Origin: Alphaproteobacteria bacterium
GTDB taxonomy: Bacteria > Pseudomonadota > Alphaproteobacteria > Thalassobaculales > Thalassobaculaceae
NCBI GenBank assembly: GCA_022822665.1
Contig: JAJEAR010000009.1
Span: 1 to 41,725 of the forward strand
Direction: 5' to 3'
DNA length: 41,725 nucleotides
The position numbers and the translations under genes are program-made. Below the pieces are notes generated by a model. The model saw only the letters and a list, made by a program, of their open reading frames with translations, was not told where the DNA came from and did no database searches. This document shows, piece by piece, positions 7,937 through 16,232 of the stretch (its first letter is position 1; every line of letters starts with the position of its first letter).

Positions 7937-8437
7937 CTACTGGCTGGTCTGGTTGAACCGTCCCAGATTGCCGAGCAACTGCTGGAGGACGGTGAACTCC
8001 TGACCCGCAGTCGGGGTCTCCCGGTCGACCAGGGTAATCTGCCGTCCGTCCACTTCCGACAGCGTGCCGATCTCGTCGACCCTGCCGTCCTCGGCAAAAG
8101 AGACGAAAACGATCTGCCGGGACTCGAGCCTGTCCTTGAAGAAGGCGAAGGACCGCGTTTTGCTTGTCACGTAGTACCAGGTCTCCTGCCCGAAGTCGGA
8201 CGATGAGGATGGAGTACCCAGAAGGGCAGCGACCGTGTTCCGGTCAGTCTGGCCCGGAACGACCCGGACCAGACGATCAGGATCGACCTTGTTGCCATGA
8301 GTTTCCACTCGCGGCGTACAGGACGCGGCCAGGCCGGCGACAACGGTGGCTGCAGCCATGCACCGCACCAGCGGTCGCAACCGGAAGCGGGACGGTCCGG
8401 ACGGCGGTTTCGGGGCGGTGGTGGTCAATGTCATCAT
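7937..8437 (-). CDS. bamE: Outer membrane assembly lipoprotein BamE (SmpA/OmlA)
   Basis: A lipoprotein of the BAM beta-barrel assembly complex in the outer membrane. The protein of about 166 residues has a basic N-terminus (RFRLRPLVR), a hydrophobic segment and the lipobox LAASC, so Cys40 should be lipidated after signal peptidase II cleavage. The SmpA/OmlA domain follows: VVPGQTDRNTVAALLGTPSS, then QETWYYVTSKTRSFAFFK, RQIVFVSFAEDGRVDEI. These are the usual G.t...V...lGtP and WyYv elements. Two adjacent ATG codons (8437 and 8434) are possible starts; a much longer frame to 8548 is unlikely because it adds residues before the signal peptide. It diverges from the cytochrome bc1 chaperone gene over 109 bases, where promoters for both must lie. 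Confidence 0.9.
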   Translation of the reverse strand: MMTLTTTAPKPPSGPSRFRLRPLVRCMAAATVVAGLAASCTPRVETHGNKVDPDRLVRVVPGQTDRNTVAALLGTPSSSSDFGQETWYYVTSKTRSFAFFKDRLESRQIVFVSFAEDGRVDEIGTLSEVDGRQITLVDRETPTAGQEFTVLQQLLGNLGRFNQTSQ

Positions 8438-8546
8438 TCTCGCAACACGATGGACACATGCGATCCGGTGGCCATCGTGGAATGTGGTCGCAAGCACGTC
8501 CGCGGTCAATCCCGGAACCCGCAACGGTTTCCGGTCGGCACTGTCC

Positions 8547-9086
8547 ATGATCCGGTGGCTGATGCTCCGGCGCGGTCGCGCACAGGCGATGCGGCAATCC
8601 GTGTCTCGAATCTATGACGGAATTGTGGCACAGTCCCGCCGTGTCGAGTTCTACCGTGATCTGGCTGTTCCGGATTCACTTGACGGCCGGTTCGATATGC
8701 TTGTCCTGCACATGGTGCTGGTTCAACGCCGCCTGAAGGGAGAGTCCCGGGATGCAGCCAGGTTCGCCCAGGCGCTGTTTGACCACATGTTCGTCGACAT
8801 GGACGAGTCGCTGCGCGAGATCGGTGTCGGCGACATGTCCGTGGGCAAACGAGTGAAACAGATGGGCGCGGCGTTCTACGGGAGGCTCGAGGCCTACGAG
8901 GCGGGACTTGCCGGGCACACGCTTGAGCAAGCGCTGGCGCGCAACGTCTACCGCGGTACGGTTCCCGATGATGACGCGGTGCGCCGCCTGGCCGATTACG
9001 TCAGGTCCGCGGAACGGTTGCTTGCGACACAGCCGGTCTCCGACGTGCTGGCGGGGGCGGCCTGTTTCGGGGATCCCTCGTCGTGA
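8547..9086 (+). CDS. Ubiquinol-cytochrome c chaperone family protein (CBP3-like)
   Basis: A 179-residue member of the CBP3/UQCC1 family, whose mitochondrial members help mature cytochrome b of complex III. The alphaproteobacterial members probably have a related role, but this is inferred. Family features visible are RIYDGIVAQSRRVEFYRDLAVPDSLDGRFDML near the start, RFAQALFDHMFVDMDESLREIGVGDM in the middle and VGKRVKQMGAAFYGRLEAYE, the best conserved stretch. I chose ATG 8547 because the family begins with a short basic segment before IYD; the frame upstream to 8346 runs antisense to bamE and looks non-coding. Its stop overlaps the next gene in GTGA. In many Alphaproteobacteria this gene lies exactly between bamE and a DUF177 gene. 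Confidence 0.9.
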   Translation: MIRWLMLRRGRAQAMRQSVSRIYDGIVAQSRRVEFYRDLAVPDSLDGRFDMLVLHMVLVQRRLKGESRDAARFAQALFDHMFVDMDESLREIGVGDMSVGKRVKQMGAAFYGRLEAYEAGLAGHTLEQALARNVYRGTVPDDDAVRRLADYVRSAERLLATQPVSDVLAGAACFGDPSS

Positions 9087-9622
9087 CCGCGCCGGAATTC
9101 AGCAGGGTCATGCATCTGGCTGACCTTCTCTCGGGGTCCGGCAGGATCTGCCTGGAGGCGAGTGCAAGGGAGTGCGCCGCGCTCGCGCGGCGATTCGGGG
9201 TCGAGGCGATATCCGACTTTCGGGTCACGCTGCAGACGCATGGACTGCGCGAGGGCGCAATCCGTCTCGAGGGCACGGCATGTGCCGAGGTCGCCGTGGC
9301 CGGGGAGGCGGGGGAACCGCCGCTCGAGTTCATCATTGGTGAGGAATTCGAGGAAATCGTGGCGACTCCCGAGGCGATCGAGGTGCTTGGCACGGTCAGT
9401 TCCGAGCAGGCCGAGGACGCGGAGCCCGCTCCCGGGGGTGTGTTTGACGTGGGAGAGGTATGCGCGCAGCAGCTGTCTCTGGCGCTCGACCCTGTCATGC
9501 TTGAAGCGGGTCGGTTCGAAAACGGAACACTGGCCTGCAGTGCCGGCGACGACGACCCCGATGCCGACAATCCGTTTTCCGCGCTCAGGACGTTCGGCCT
9601 TCACGGGTCGTCCGATCGATGA
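9083..9622 (+). CDS. DUF177 (YceD-like) protein
   Basis: A 179-residue acidic protein of the YceD/DUF177 family, which in other bacteria is tied to 23S rRNA and ribosomal protein L32 expression. Visible are FSRVMHLADL at the N-terminus, where many members have a similar strand, the central DFRVTLQTHGLREGAIRLEGTACAEV (here the usual C..tL. cysteine-rich pattern is weak), EEFEEI in the acidic middle and the C-terminal NPFSALRTF, close to the typical NPFaaLa.l ending. GTG 9083 overlaps the previous stop codon. In many bacteria rpmF follows; here plsX follows at 104 bases and rpmF is not in the window. Function of this copy is not shown by sequence. Confidence 0.85.
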   Translation: MTAPEFSRVMHLADLLSGSGRICLEASARECAALARRFGVEAISDFRVTLQTHGLREGAIRLEGTACAEVAVAGEAGEPPLEFIIGEEFEEIVATPEAIEVLGTVSSEQAEDAEPAPGGVFDVGEVCAQQLSLALDPVMLEAGRFENGTLACSAGDDDPDADNPFSALRTFGLHGSSDR

Positions 9623-9726
9623 CTTCCGGGCAGACGTGCAACCGATATGCTACGGTGATCCGATCGGCATCCTGGACTTGGAAACCGAAGTGAATCCACG
9701 AACGACATTCACGTCCCGATACACAG

Positions 9727-10782
9727 ATGGCTGTCTCCACAACCATCGCACTTGACGCCATGGGAGGCGACCAGGCTCCCGACTTCGTTGTTCAGGGAGC
9801 CGATATCGCTCTCGAGCGAATGCCGGACCTGCGTCTTGTCCTGGTCGGCGAGGAACCGCGGATCACCGATTTGGTGGCGAAGACCAGGCGGTTGCGCAGC
9901 AGCGCGGTGGAGATCGTTCCCAGCGACGAGATCGTCGGCGCCGATGAGCGTCCGTCCGCGGTCCTGCGCCGGGGGCGCAGGACCAGCATGAGGGTCGCGA
10001 CCGACCTGGTTGCCAACGGGACGGCGGATGGCGTGGTTTCGGCCGGAAACACCGGTGCCTTCATGGCCCTGTCGAAGTTCCTGATCGGTACCTGCCCCGG
10101 CATTACCCGGCCCGCCATAGCCGGGTTCTTCCCCACGCTCCGGGGCGAGACCTGCGTGCTCGATCTCGGGGCAAACATCGAGTGTGACACCGGGAACTAC
10201 GTCCAGTTCGCGATGATGGGTGCGATCTTCACCCGGATCGTCCTGGGTCTCGAGACGCCTTCGGTCGGACTGCTCAATGTCGGCAGCGAGGAGCAGAAGG
10301 GGTACCAGGATCTGCGTGACGCGGCGGATGTCCTTCGCAACTGCGACATGCCGCTCAGTTATCATGGATTCGTGGAAGGCAATGACCTGGCGACGGGATC
10401 GGTCGACGTGATCGTGACCAACGGATTTACCGGGAATATCGCCCTGAAGACCGCCGAGGGATCGGCGCAGTTCCTGACCAGCCTGCTGCGGGACTCGTTC
10501 CGCTCGAGCTGGACGGCGAAACTGGGATACCTGTTGTGCAGGCGGGCTCTGAGTCGCACGCTCGGTCGGGTCGATCCGCGCCATCGCAACGGTGCGGTGT
10601 TCCTCGGACTGAACAGCATCGTGGTCAAGAGCCACGGCGGTACCGACAGGCTTGGCTTTGCCAACGCCATTTGTGTTGCCGCCAACATGGCCCGGTTCGG
10701 TTTCCTCGACAGTGTCCGGGAAGAACTGTCCGTGCAGGAAACCGTCCAGGGCGAGAACAGCGTGCCGGCAGCGCTTCCTTGA
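9727..10782 (+). CDS. plsX: Phosphate acyltransferase PlsX
   Basis: PlsX makes acyl-phosphate from acyl-ACP, feeding PlsY in phospholipid synthesis. The 351-residue protein starts with the signature [12 protein letters not shown] and contains [33 protein letters not shown] and NVGSEEQKG, then [29 protein letters not shown], all in family order. Length is normal. ATG 9727 is chosen because the first strand begins within six residues of it. The stop TGA overlaps the TTG start of fabH (TTGA), so the pair is coupled, as in most bacteria where plsX and fabH are adjacent. A more A+T-rich stretch (ACCGATATGCTACGGTG, about 9639-9655) precedes it and might hold a promoter. Confidence 0.96.
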   Translation: MAVSTTIALDAMGGDQAPDFVVQGADIALERMPDLRLVLVGEEPRITDLVAKTRRLRSSAVEIVPSDEIVGADERPSAVLRRGRRTSMRVATDLVANGTADGVVSAGNTGAFMALSKFLIGTCPGITRPAIAGFFPTLRGETCVLDLGANIECDTGNYVQFAMMGAIFTRIVLGLETPSVGLLNVGSEEQKGYQDLRDAADVLRNCDMPLSYHGFVEGNDLATGSVDVIVTNGFTGNIALKTAEGSAQFLTSLLRDSFRSSWTAKLGYLLCRRALSRTLGRVDPRHRNGAVFLGLNSIVVKSHGGTDRLGFANAICVAANMARFGFLDSVREELSVQETVQGENSVPAALP

Positions 10783-11792
10783 CCGCCCGGCGTTCCCTGC
10801 TTCTCGGTTGCGGTTCCTATCTGCCGGACCGCGTTCTCAGCAATGATGAACTGGCCGAACGCGTGGACACGTCCGACGAGTGGATCGTCCAGCGTACCGG
10901 CATCCGGCAGCGTCATGTCGCCGCGGATGGCGAACTGACCTCCGATCTCGCGCTTGCCGCTTCCCGCTCGGCGCTTGCCGCTGCGGGACTGGGTGTCGAC
11001 GATGTCGACCTCATCATCGTTGCCACCACAACTCCGGACGACACTTTCCCGTCGACCGCAACCCGGGTCCAGGCTGGCCTGGGCATGCGACGTGGCGCCG
11101 CGTTCGACGTGCAGGCGGTTTGCGCGGGGTTCATCTACGCCGTGTCGGTCGCAGACAGCCTGATCCGTACCGGTCAGTTCGAGTGCGCAATCGTCATCGG
11201 AGCCGAGACCTTCACACGGATCCTGGACTGGAACGACCGCTCGACATGCGTGCTGTTCGGGGACGGCGCAGGCGCCATAGTGCTGAAGGGGGACAACTCC
11301 GCAGACAGTTCCGGCTACGGCGTGCTATCGACACATCTCCATTCCGATGGACGTGAACGCGATATTCTCTACGTCGATGGCGGTCCGTCACGCAGTGGCA
11401 CCAGCGGGCATGTGCGCATGAACGGCCGCGAAGTTTATCGACATGCCGTATCCAAGCTCGGACGGGTGATCGAGGAAGCGCTGGCGGCCAACAGCCTGAG
11501 CGTCGACGATGTCGACTGGCTGGTTCCCCACCAGGCCAACCGCAGGATCATTGACAGCATGGCCGCGCGGATGAAGCTGCCGCCCGGCAAGGTGGTGTGC
11601 ACCATCGAGCGGCATGCCAACACCTCCGCGGCCTCCGTACCGCTTGCACTCGCCGAGGCGGTCGAGGACGGGCGCGTGAAGCAGGGCCACCTGGTGCTGT
11701 TCGAAGCCATCGGTGGCGGACTGGTCTGGGGTGCGGGCCTTGTCAGGATCGGCGGAGCGCCACGGTACACGCAGGGATCCCATTGTACCTGA
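10779..11792 (+). CDS. fabH: Beta-ketoacyl-ACP synthase III
   Basis: FabH starts fatty-acid chains by condensing acetyl-CoA with malonyl-ACP. The 337-residue protein has the thiolase fold with Cys115 in AVCAGFIYA, His251 in PHQANRR and Asn281 in HANTSAAS, which is the complete Cys-His-Asn triad with E. coli-like spacing. [13 protein letters not shown] at the N-terminus and [14 protein letters not shown] at the C-terminus are also typical. The start is the TTG at 10779, overlapping the plsX stop. No ATG or GTG lies close enough to the conserved first strand, so TTG is the best choice. FabH is directly coupled to plsX; ihfA and the MerR gene follow after a gap of 323 bases, an order usual in Alphaproteobacteria. 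Confidence 0.96.
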   Translation: MTARRSLLLGCGSYLPDRVLSNDELAERVDTSDEWIVQRTGIRQRHVAADGELTSDLALAASRSALAAAGLGVDDVDLIIVATTTPDDTFPSTATRVQAGLGMRRGAAFDVQAVCAGFIYAVSVADSLIRTGQFECAIVIGAETFTRILDWNDRSTCVLFGDGAGAIVLKGDNSADSSGYGVLSTHLHSDGRERDILYVDGGPSRSGTSGHVRMNGREVYRHAVSKLGRVIEEALAANSLSVDDVDWLVPHQANRRIIDSMAARMKLPPGKVVCTIERHANTSAASVPLALAEAVEDGRVKQGHLVLFEAIGGGLVWGAGLVRIGGAPRYTQGSHCT

Positions 11793-12115
11793 TGTGCCAC
11801 GGGCTGTGCCTTGTTTGCCACAGAACCGTTACAAAATCATGACAGGTCCCTGGCCCGGCCGGCGCGGAGGACCGGAGCCGGAAACCCGGGCCGCGCACGG
11901 TCCCCGTCCCCATGGCCCCGCGCAGTCCTCCCGAATTGCCGGGTTCAGGACCGGGGACGGTCCTGTCGCGGGCATCCGTGGCATGCGGGGCACACTCCTT
12001 GCGTGCGCGCCGGAGGGAACGGAACAGGCGTGTCGGGACGGGGACAAGCGGTTTGACGCGTCTGACCTGACCGCGTAGCATCGCGCGCGAGGTTCAGCGA
12101 GGCGGTCTTTTCGGC
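11793..12115. other. Intergenic region fabH-ihfA
   Basis: I see no gene in these 323 bases. A weak dyad, AGGACC (11947-11952) and GGTCCT (11959-11964), has a six-base loop and no T-tract. The part just behind fabH is less G+C-rich (GTTACAAAATCATGACAG, about 11828-11845). A good sigma-70-type promoter for ihfA lies at the far end (12053-12081). The region is long enough to carry a small RNA, but nothing in it supports one specifically. Confidence 0.5.
12053..12081 (+). promoter_or_regulatory. Predicted sigma-70 promoter of ihfA
   Basis: TTGACG (12053-12058) and TAGCAT (12076-12081) are separated by 17 bases, close to the alphaproteobacterial housekeeping consensus (TTGAC, 17 bases, TATAAT-like). 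Transcription would begin near 12088, leaving a leader of about 28 bases before the ihfA ATG. A GAGGCGG stretch at about 12099-12105 can act as ribosome-binding site. Confidence 0.6.
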
Positions 12116-12427
12116 ATGAACGGCACGACACTCACCCGCGCACAGTTGAGCGAGGCTCTGTGCCGCCAGATGGGATTTTCCCGCCACGACTCATCTGTCC
12201 TGCTCGAGTCCATCCTCGAGGAAATCTCCCAGGCCTTCGAGCGCGGTGATACGGTCAAGTTGCCGACATTCGGCAGTTTTTCGGTGTGTAACAAGCGCGA
12301 ACGGATCGGACGCAACCCGCGTTCCGGCGAGGAGGTACCGATCCCTCCGCGAAATGTGCTGGTGTTCAGAGCGTCCCGGCTCCTGAAGGACCGGATCAAC
12401 AAGAGCCTGCTTGGAAACGATCAGTGA
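12116..12427 (+). CDS. ihfA: Integration host factor subunit alpha
   Basis: IHF-alpha pairs with IHF-beta and bends DNA at specific sites, in recombination, replication and transcription. The 103 residues show the HU/IHF fold: TLTRAQLSEAL, VKLPTFGSFSV, then the DNA-binding arm KRERIGRNPRSGEEVPIPPRNVLVFRAS. NP at the arm tip (GRNP) is the Pro that intercalates into DNA, and LLKDRIN closes the protein. Alpha rather than beta type is chosen because of RERIGRNP.(S/T)GEEVPI and the MerR neighbour (the ihfA-MerR pair). Regulated from the promoter just upstream; 13 bases separate it from the next gene, so both are probably one transcript. Confidence 0.95.
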   Translation: MNGTTLTRAQLSEALCRQMGFSRHDSSVLLESILEEISQAFERGDTVKLPTFGSFSVCNKRERIGRNPRSGEEVPIPPRNVLVFRASRLLKDRINKSLLGNDQ

Positions 12428-12440
12428 CCGGTAGCCGGCG

Positions 12441-12854
12441 GTGACGTTCGACAGAGACAGCGACCGGCCTGGCGACCGGGCGCCGGGACGCGCATTCCAG
12501 ACCATCAGCGAGGTTGCGCGCGAGCTCGATCTTCCCGCCCACGTCCTGCGGTTCTGGGAGACCAAGTTCAGCGAGATAAAGCCGCTGAAGCGGGGCGGCG
12601 GCCGGCGGTACTACCGGCCCGAGGACATCCAGGTGCTGCGCCGGATCCAGCGCCTGCTGCACAACGACGGTTACACCATCAGGGGTGCCCAGCGGATCCT
12701 GCGGGACGGTAGCGTACGACCTGGTGTTGCAGATACGCCGTCTGCCTCCGATGCCGGGTCCGAGCCTTCGATGCGGGAGCAGCTGCTCGAGATCTACGAG
12801 GAACTGCTCGAGCTGCGTCAGCAGCTCGAGGCGGCGCGCAATTCCGGCGCCTGA
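12441..12854 (+). CDS. MerR-family transcriptional regulator
   Basis: A 137-residue DNA-binding protein with a MerR winged helix-turn-helix. Visible is [25 protein letters not shown], then [39 protein letters not shown], which is the standard helix-turn-helix, wing and helices 3-4. The residues after about 95 are hydrophilic, ending in a short heptad-like helix ([19 protein letters not shown]), probably the dimer coiled coil. No cysteines suitable for metal sensing are present, so the effector, if any, is unknown. GTG 12441 starts 13 bases after ihfA. An ihfA-adjacent MerR gene is conserved in many Alphaproteobacteria. Confidence 0.9.
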   Translation: MTFDRDSDRPGDRAPGRAFQTISEVARELDLPAHVLRFWETKFSEIKPLKRGGGRRYYRPEDIQVLRRIQRLLHNDGYTIRGAQRILRDGSVRPGVADTPSASDAGSEPSMREQLLEIYEELLELRQQLEAARNSGA

Positions 12855-12915
12855 CCGATCCGCTTGCCCGCGAGGGGCAAACACCATACAAGAAACAGGA
12901 TTCGCACATGGTGTC

Positions 12916-12992
12916 CGGAGCGTGGCGCAGTCTGGTAGCGCACTACACTGGGGGTGTAGGGGTCGTGGGTTCAAATCCCGCCGCTCCGACCA
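12916..12992 (+). tRNA. tRNA-Pro (anticodon GGG)
   Basis: A 77-base cloverleaf. The acceptor stem pairs CGGAGCG (12916-12922) with CGCTCCG (12982-12988), followed by ACCA, so the CCA end is encoded. The D arm holds GCGCAGTCTGGTAGCGC. The anticodon stem is CTACA/TGTAG (12943-12947 and 12955-12959), with loop CTGGGGG. The anticodon GGG is at 12950-12952 and reads CCC. The T arm has GTGGGTTCAAATCCCGC. It stands alone between the MerR gene and an MFS gene. Confidence 0.97.
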
Positions 12993-13054
12993 CGTGCGAA
13001 ACGCCGACGTCCGCAACGCCGCATTGACGCCGAATTCATGATTGCAGACGGGCC

Positions 13055-14272
13055 ATGACCGACGTCCGAAGCCGCACCGCGCTGGCCTTCTCGAATGTCG
13101 GCCACGCCTATTCGCATTTCCTGATGCTGGTCTACCCGACGGTGGTGATCGCCCTCGAAGGGGTGTTCAACCTGCCGTATCACCAGCTGATCGGCCTGAT
13201 GCTGGCAGGAAACGTGCTGTTTGGCGCCATGGCGTTGCCGGCGGGTTTCCTGGGTGACCGGTGGAGTGCGCCGGGCATGATGGTGGTCTTCTTCCTGGGG
13301 ACCGGCGGCGGCGCCGTGCTGACCGGTCTGGCGACAACACCATTCGAGGTCGCCCTCGGGCTTGCAACCATCGGGTTCTTCGGATCGATCTACCATCCGG
13401 TGGGGATTGCGTGGGTGGTTCGGCGTGTCGCAAACCGGGGCAGGGCGCTTGGCTGGAACGGGGTGTGCGGCAGTATCGGCGTGGCGCTGGCCCCGCTTAT
13501 CGCCGGCATCCTGACAGACTACTGGTCCTGGCAGGCCGCATTCATCCTGCCGGGCGCGCTGTGTGTCGCGACCGGCGTGCTGCTGCTGCTGGCGATTGGC
13601 GCCGGCCTCGTGGCCGAGGACACCTCCTATCGCCGCTCCGCGCCGCCCGAGGCCAGTCGCAGGGACATGCAGCGCGGCGCCCTGGTCCTGCTGGCGACCG
13701 TTGCCTGCACCGGCCTCGTCTACCAGGCGACGACCTTTGCCCTTCCCAAGCTGTTCGAAGCCCGGCTCTCCGGAATGCTGGGCGAGGGTCTGATCGGAAT
13801 CGGTTTCGTGGTATCGGCCGTCTACCTGGTCTCCAGTGTCACCCAGGTTCTCGGCGGGTGGCTTTCGGACCGGTTCGATGTCCGCAGGGTGTACCTGTGC
13901 GCATGGCTCGCCCAGGCACCGCTGCTGCTGGTCGCGGCACTTGTCGACGGGACCCTGCTGATCGTCTTGGTCATCGCCATGGTCGTCGCCAACACCATCG
14001 GCACACCGGCCGAGAACAGCCTGTTTGCCCGGTTCACGCCGCCGCGCTGGCGGGCTACCGCCTTCGGTGTCAAGTTTGTCCTCGCCCTGGGCGTTGCCGC
14101 CGCCGCCATTCCGCTCATTGCCTGGATCTACGCCGCCACCCAGGGTTTCGCGTGGCTGCTGATCATCCTCGCGTGCATCGCCGCGGTGGCGACACTCGCG
14201 GCCACCCTGCTTCCCAGGGCGGCCCGGGACGACAGGCTCGACTTCCGCCAGGCGCCAACCGCGGCGGAGTAG
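13055..14272 (+). CDS. MFS transporter, Fsr-like
   Basis: A 405-residue major facilitator with about twelve hydrophobic segments. Visible are GFLGDRWSAPGMM after helix 2, the second-half counterpart GGWLSDRFDVRRVY, and GRALGWNGVCGSIGVALAPLIAG in helix 5. The N-terminal SNVGHAYSHFLMLVYPTVV recalls the fosmidomycin-resistance (Fsr) subgroup, but the real substrate is unknown. ATG 13055 is chosen; an in-frame or nearby ATG at 13038 is less likely because it adds nothing conserved. It starts 62 bases behind tRNA-Pro and ends at a short hairpin. Confidence 0.88.
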   Translation: MTDVRSRTALAFSNVGHAYSHFLMLVYPTVVIALEGVFNLPYHQLIGLMLAGNVLFGAMALPAGFLGDRWSAPGMMVVFFLGTGGGAVLTGLATTPFEVALGLATIGFFGSIYHPVGIAWVVRRVANRGRALGWNGVCGSIGVALAPLIAGILTDYWSWQAAFILPGALCVATGVLLLLAIGAGLVAEDTSYRRSAPPEASRRDMQRGALVLLATVACTGLVYQATTFALPKLFEARLSGMLGEGLIGIGFVVSAVYLVSSVTQVLGGWLSDRFDVRRVYLCAWLAQAPLLLVAALVDGTLLIVLVIAMVVANTIGTPAENSLFARFTPPRWRATAFGVKFVLALGVAAAAIPLIAWIYAATQGFAWLLIILACIAAVATLAATLLPRAARDDRLDFRQAPTAAE

Positions 14273-14287
14273 CCGGGGCGCCCGGCT
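14271..14287 (+). terminator. Possible terminator hairpin behind the MFS gene
   Basis: AGCCGGG (14271-14277) pairs with CCCGGCT (14281-14287) over seven base pairs around a three-base loop, directly at the MFS stop codon (TAG 14270-14272). No T-tract follows (CCACTTCCC), so intrinsic termination is uncertain. Confidence 0.4.
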
Positions 14288-14401
14288 CCACTTCCCGTGT
14301 GGCCGGATGACACCCTTGCCGACACGCCCACCGCCTCTCCAGGCCGACCGGGAAGCCGGACGGGATCCGGACGGGGTCCGGCGCAGGGGGACCTGCGTCT
14401 G

Positions 14402-14647
14402 GTGTGGCTGAGGCCAAATCTCGAAGGGTTGCTGGTCCGGCTCCAAAACGGCAGCGAAACGCTGCGCCTGCAGCCAAACGAGGCAAGGTCGCGGCTGCGT
14501 CAGTTGAGCCCGGATTACGAAAAACCGACATCGGCAGACTGGCTGAGCGGGAATTTCAGTTTGGACGATCAGCGCCGCGCCGCCAGATATGATCGCGATT
14601 TGAGTGCCGTTCTTGACCTGTTGGGCTTGGGGACCCCACCTTCGTGA
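14402..14647 (+). CDS. Doubtful small hypothetical protein
   Basis: An open frame from GTG 14402 (81 residues; also open upstream to GTG 14297). It encodes WLRPNLEGLLVRLQNGSETL, later SADWLSGNFSLDDQRR and ends LLGLGTPPS. AGGGGG lies about 11 bases before 14402. I do not recognise a family. A second frame over 14404-14592 gives a basic, Ala/Lys/Arg-rich peptide, so frame choice is open. The stretch is somewhat less G+C-rich than its neighbours. It lies in the 457-base gap between convergent MFS and trpE genes, where little else is visible. It may be a real small gene, a decayed one, or chance. Confidence 0.3.
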   Translation: MWLRPNLEGLLVRLQNGSETLRLQPNEARSRLRQLSPDYEKPTSADWLSGNFSLDDQRRAARYDRDLSAVLDLLGLGTPPS

Positions 14648-14729
14648 CGCGATCAGCCATGCGGATTGACAGGGCCGATGCAGGTCTCCGGGAACAGGAA
14701 ATGGCGGGCCCGGACCGGGACTGTGCCGG

Positions 14730-16232
14730 TCAGGGCTGTCCGGCGGCGAACTTCACGGCTTCCTCGGCTGCCCGGAACAGGGCGCGCGCCTTGTTGACGC
14801 ACTCCTCGTACTCGGTGTCCGGATCACTGTCGGCGACGACTCCGCAACCGGCCTGGATGTGCATGACACCGTCCTTCACCAGCGCCGTCCGGAGCGCGAT
14901 GCATGTGTCCATGGCGCCGCCGGCACTGAAGTAGCCGATCGCACCCGCGTACACGCCGCGACGCGTCTTCTCCAGTTCGTCGATGATCTCCATGGCCCGG
15001 ACCTTCGGGGCGCCTGACACGGTGCCGGCCGGAAAACTCCCCGCCAGTGCGTCGAGCCCGTCCAGCCCGTCGCGGATCCTGCCCTCGACATGGCTCGCGA
15101 TGTGCATCACGTGCGAGTAGTACTCGATGACGAACTGCTCCACCACGCGAACGCTGCCGACCCTCGAGACCCGGCCCACGTCGTTGCGGCCGAGGTCGAG
15201 CAACATCAGGTGCTCGGCCCGCTCCTTGGGATCGCTGAGCAGTTCCTCCGCCATCTGCCGGTCAAGCGCTGCCGTCTCGCCGCGTGGCTTGGTACCCGCG
15301 AGCGGGCGCAGGGTGACGATCTCGTCGCGCAGCCGGACCAGGATCTCGGGGCTGGAGCCGACGATCGAGAAGCCGCCGAAGTCGAAGAAGAACAGGAAAG
15401 GCGAGGGGTTCAGCCGCCGAAGCGACCTGTACAGCGACATCGACGGCAGCGGAAACGGAACCGAGAACCGCAGTGACGGGACAATCTGGAACGCGTCACC
15501 GGCCCGGATGTAGTCCTTTGCCCTCTCCACCACGTCGCAGAATTCCTCCCGGGTCGTCGGCGAGACCGGATCGCCGAGTTCCAGGGAGCCGGCGCTGGTA
15601 CCGGCGGGCAGCCCGCGGCGGAAATCGGCGATGACGCCGGCAATCCGGGTCCGGGCCGCACGATAGGCGGCGTCGGCCGATACTCCCGGCTCGGGCCACA
15701 CCGGGGTGACGATACTGACCACGTCCTCGAGCCTGTCGAACACGCAGATGAGGGTCGGGCGGACGAAAATGCCGTCGGGGATTTCGAGGTCGTCGTGCGT
15801 GGTATCGGGAATGTTCTCGGTCAGCCGCACCGCGTCGTAGCCCATGTATCCGAACAATCCGGACGACATGGGCGGCAGTCCTTCCGGAAGCGCGATCCGC
15901 GACCGCGCCAGTACCGTACGCAACGACTGCATCGGGGGCTCGCCGCAGGGCTCGAACGCATCCGGCTCGGACTCGGCCCGCCAGTTGATCTCGGCCCTGT
16001 CGCGGGAGAACCGCCACACCAGGTCGGGCCGCAGCCCGATGATCGAGAACCGGCCGCGTACCGCGCCACCTTCCACGGATTCCAGCAGGAAGGCGTTGGC
16101 CTTGCCGTCGGCCAGCTTGAGCATGGCCGAGACCGGGGTCTCCAGATCGGCGACCATGCTGGTCCACACCACCTGGGCCTCGCCGCGGGCGTAGGTGGCC
16201 GAAAAGCCTGCGAGTTCGGGTTCCACGGTCAT
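14730..16232 (-). CDS. trpE: Anthranilate synthase component I
   Basis: TrpE makes anthranilate from chorismate and ammonia supplied by TrpG, the first committed step of tryptophan synthesis. The 500 residues hold the N-terminal domain with LLESVEGG (feedback-inhibition region, the LLES motif where tryptophan binds) and the chorismate-binding half: DAFQIVPS, NPSPFLFFFDFG, GSSPEILVRL, PLAGTKPRG, DPKERAEHLMLLDLGRNDVGRVS, GTVSGAPKVRAMEII and the C-terminal IQAGCGVVADSDPDTEYEE. All the expected elements are present. The start ATG overlaps the ppiD stop (ATGA), so translation is coupled. No trpG, trpD or trpC is visible downstream in the window, because the next gene converges from the other strand. 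Confidence 0.96.
   Translation of the reverse strand: MTVEPELAGFSATYARGEAQVVWTSMVADLETPVSAMLKLADGKANAFLLESVEGGAVRGRFSIIGLRPDLVWRFSRDRAEINWRAESEPDAFEPCGEPPMQSLRTVLARSRIALPEGLPPMSSGLFGYMGYDAVRLTENIPDTTHDDLEIPDGIFVRPTLICVFDRLEDVVSIVTPVWPEPGVSADAAYRAARTRIAGVIADFRRGLPAGTSAGSLELGDPVSPTTREEFCDVVERAKDYIRAGDAFQIVPSLRFSVPFPLPSMSLYRSLRRLNPSPFLFFFDFGGFSIVGSSPEILVRLRDEIVTLRPLAGTKPRGETAALDRQMAEELLSDPKERAEHLMLLDLGRNDVGRVSRVGSVRVVEQFVIEYYSHVMHIASHVEGRIRDGLDGLDALAGSFPAGTVSGAPKVRAMEIIDELEKTRRGVYAGAIGYFSAGGAMDTCIALRTALVKDGVMHIQAGCGVVADSDPDTEYEECVNKARALFRAAEEAVKFAAGQP

Noticed and set aside
12971..14446. 491-residue minus-strand open frame across the MFS gene
   Set aside because: Antisense shadow with low-complexity Gly/Gln/Asp/Arg composition; the plus-strand MFS protein is clear.
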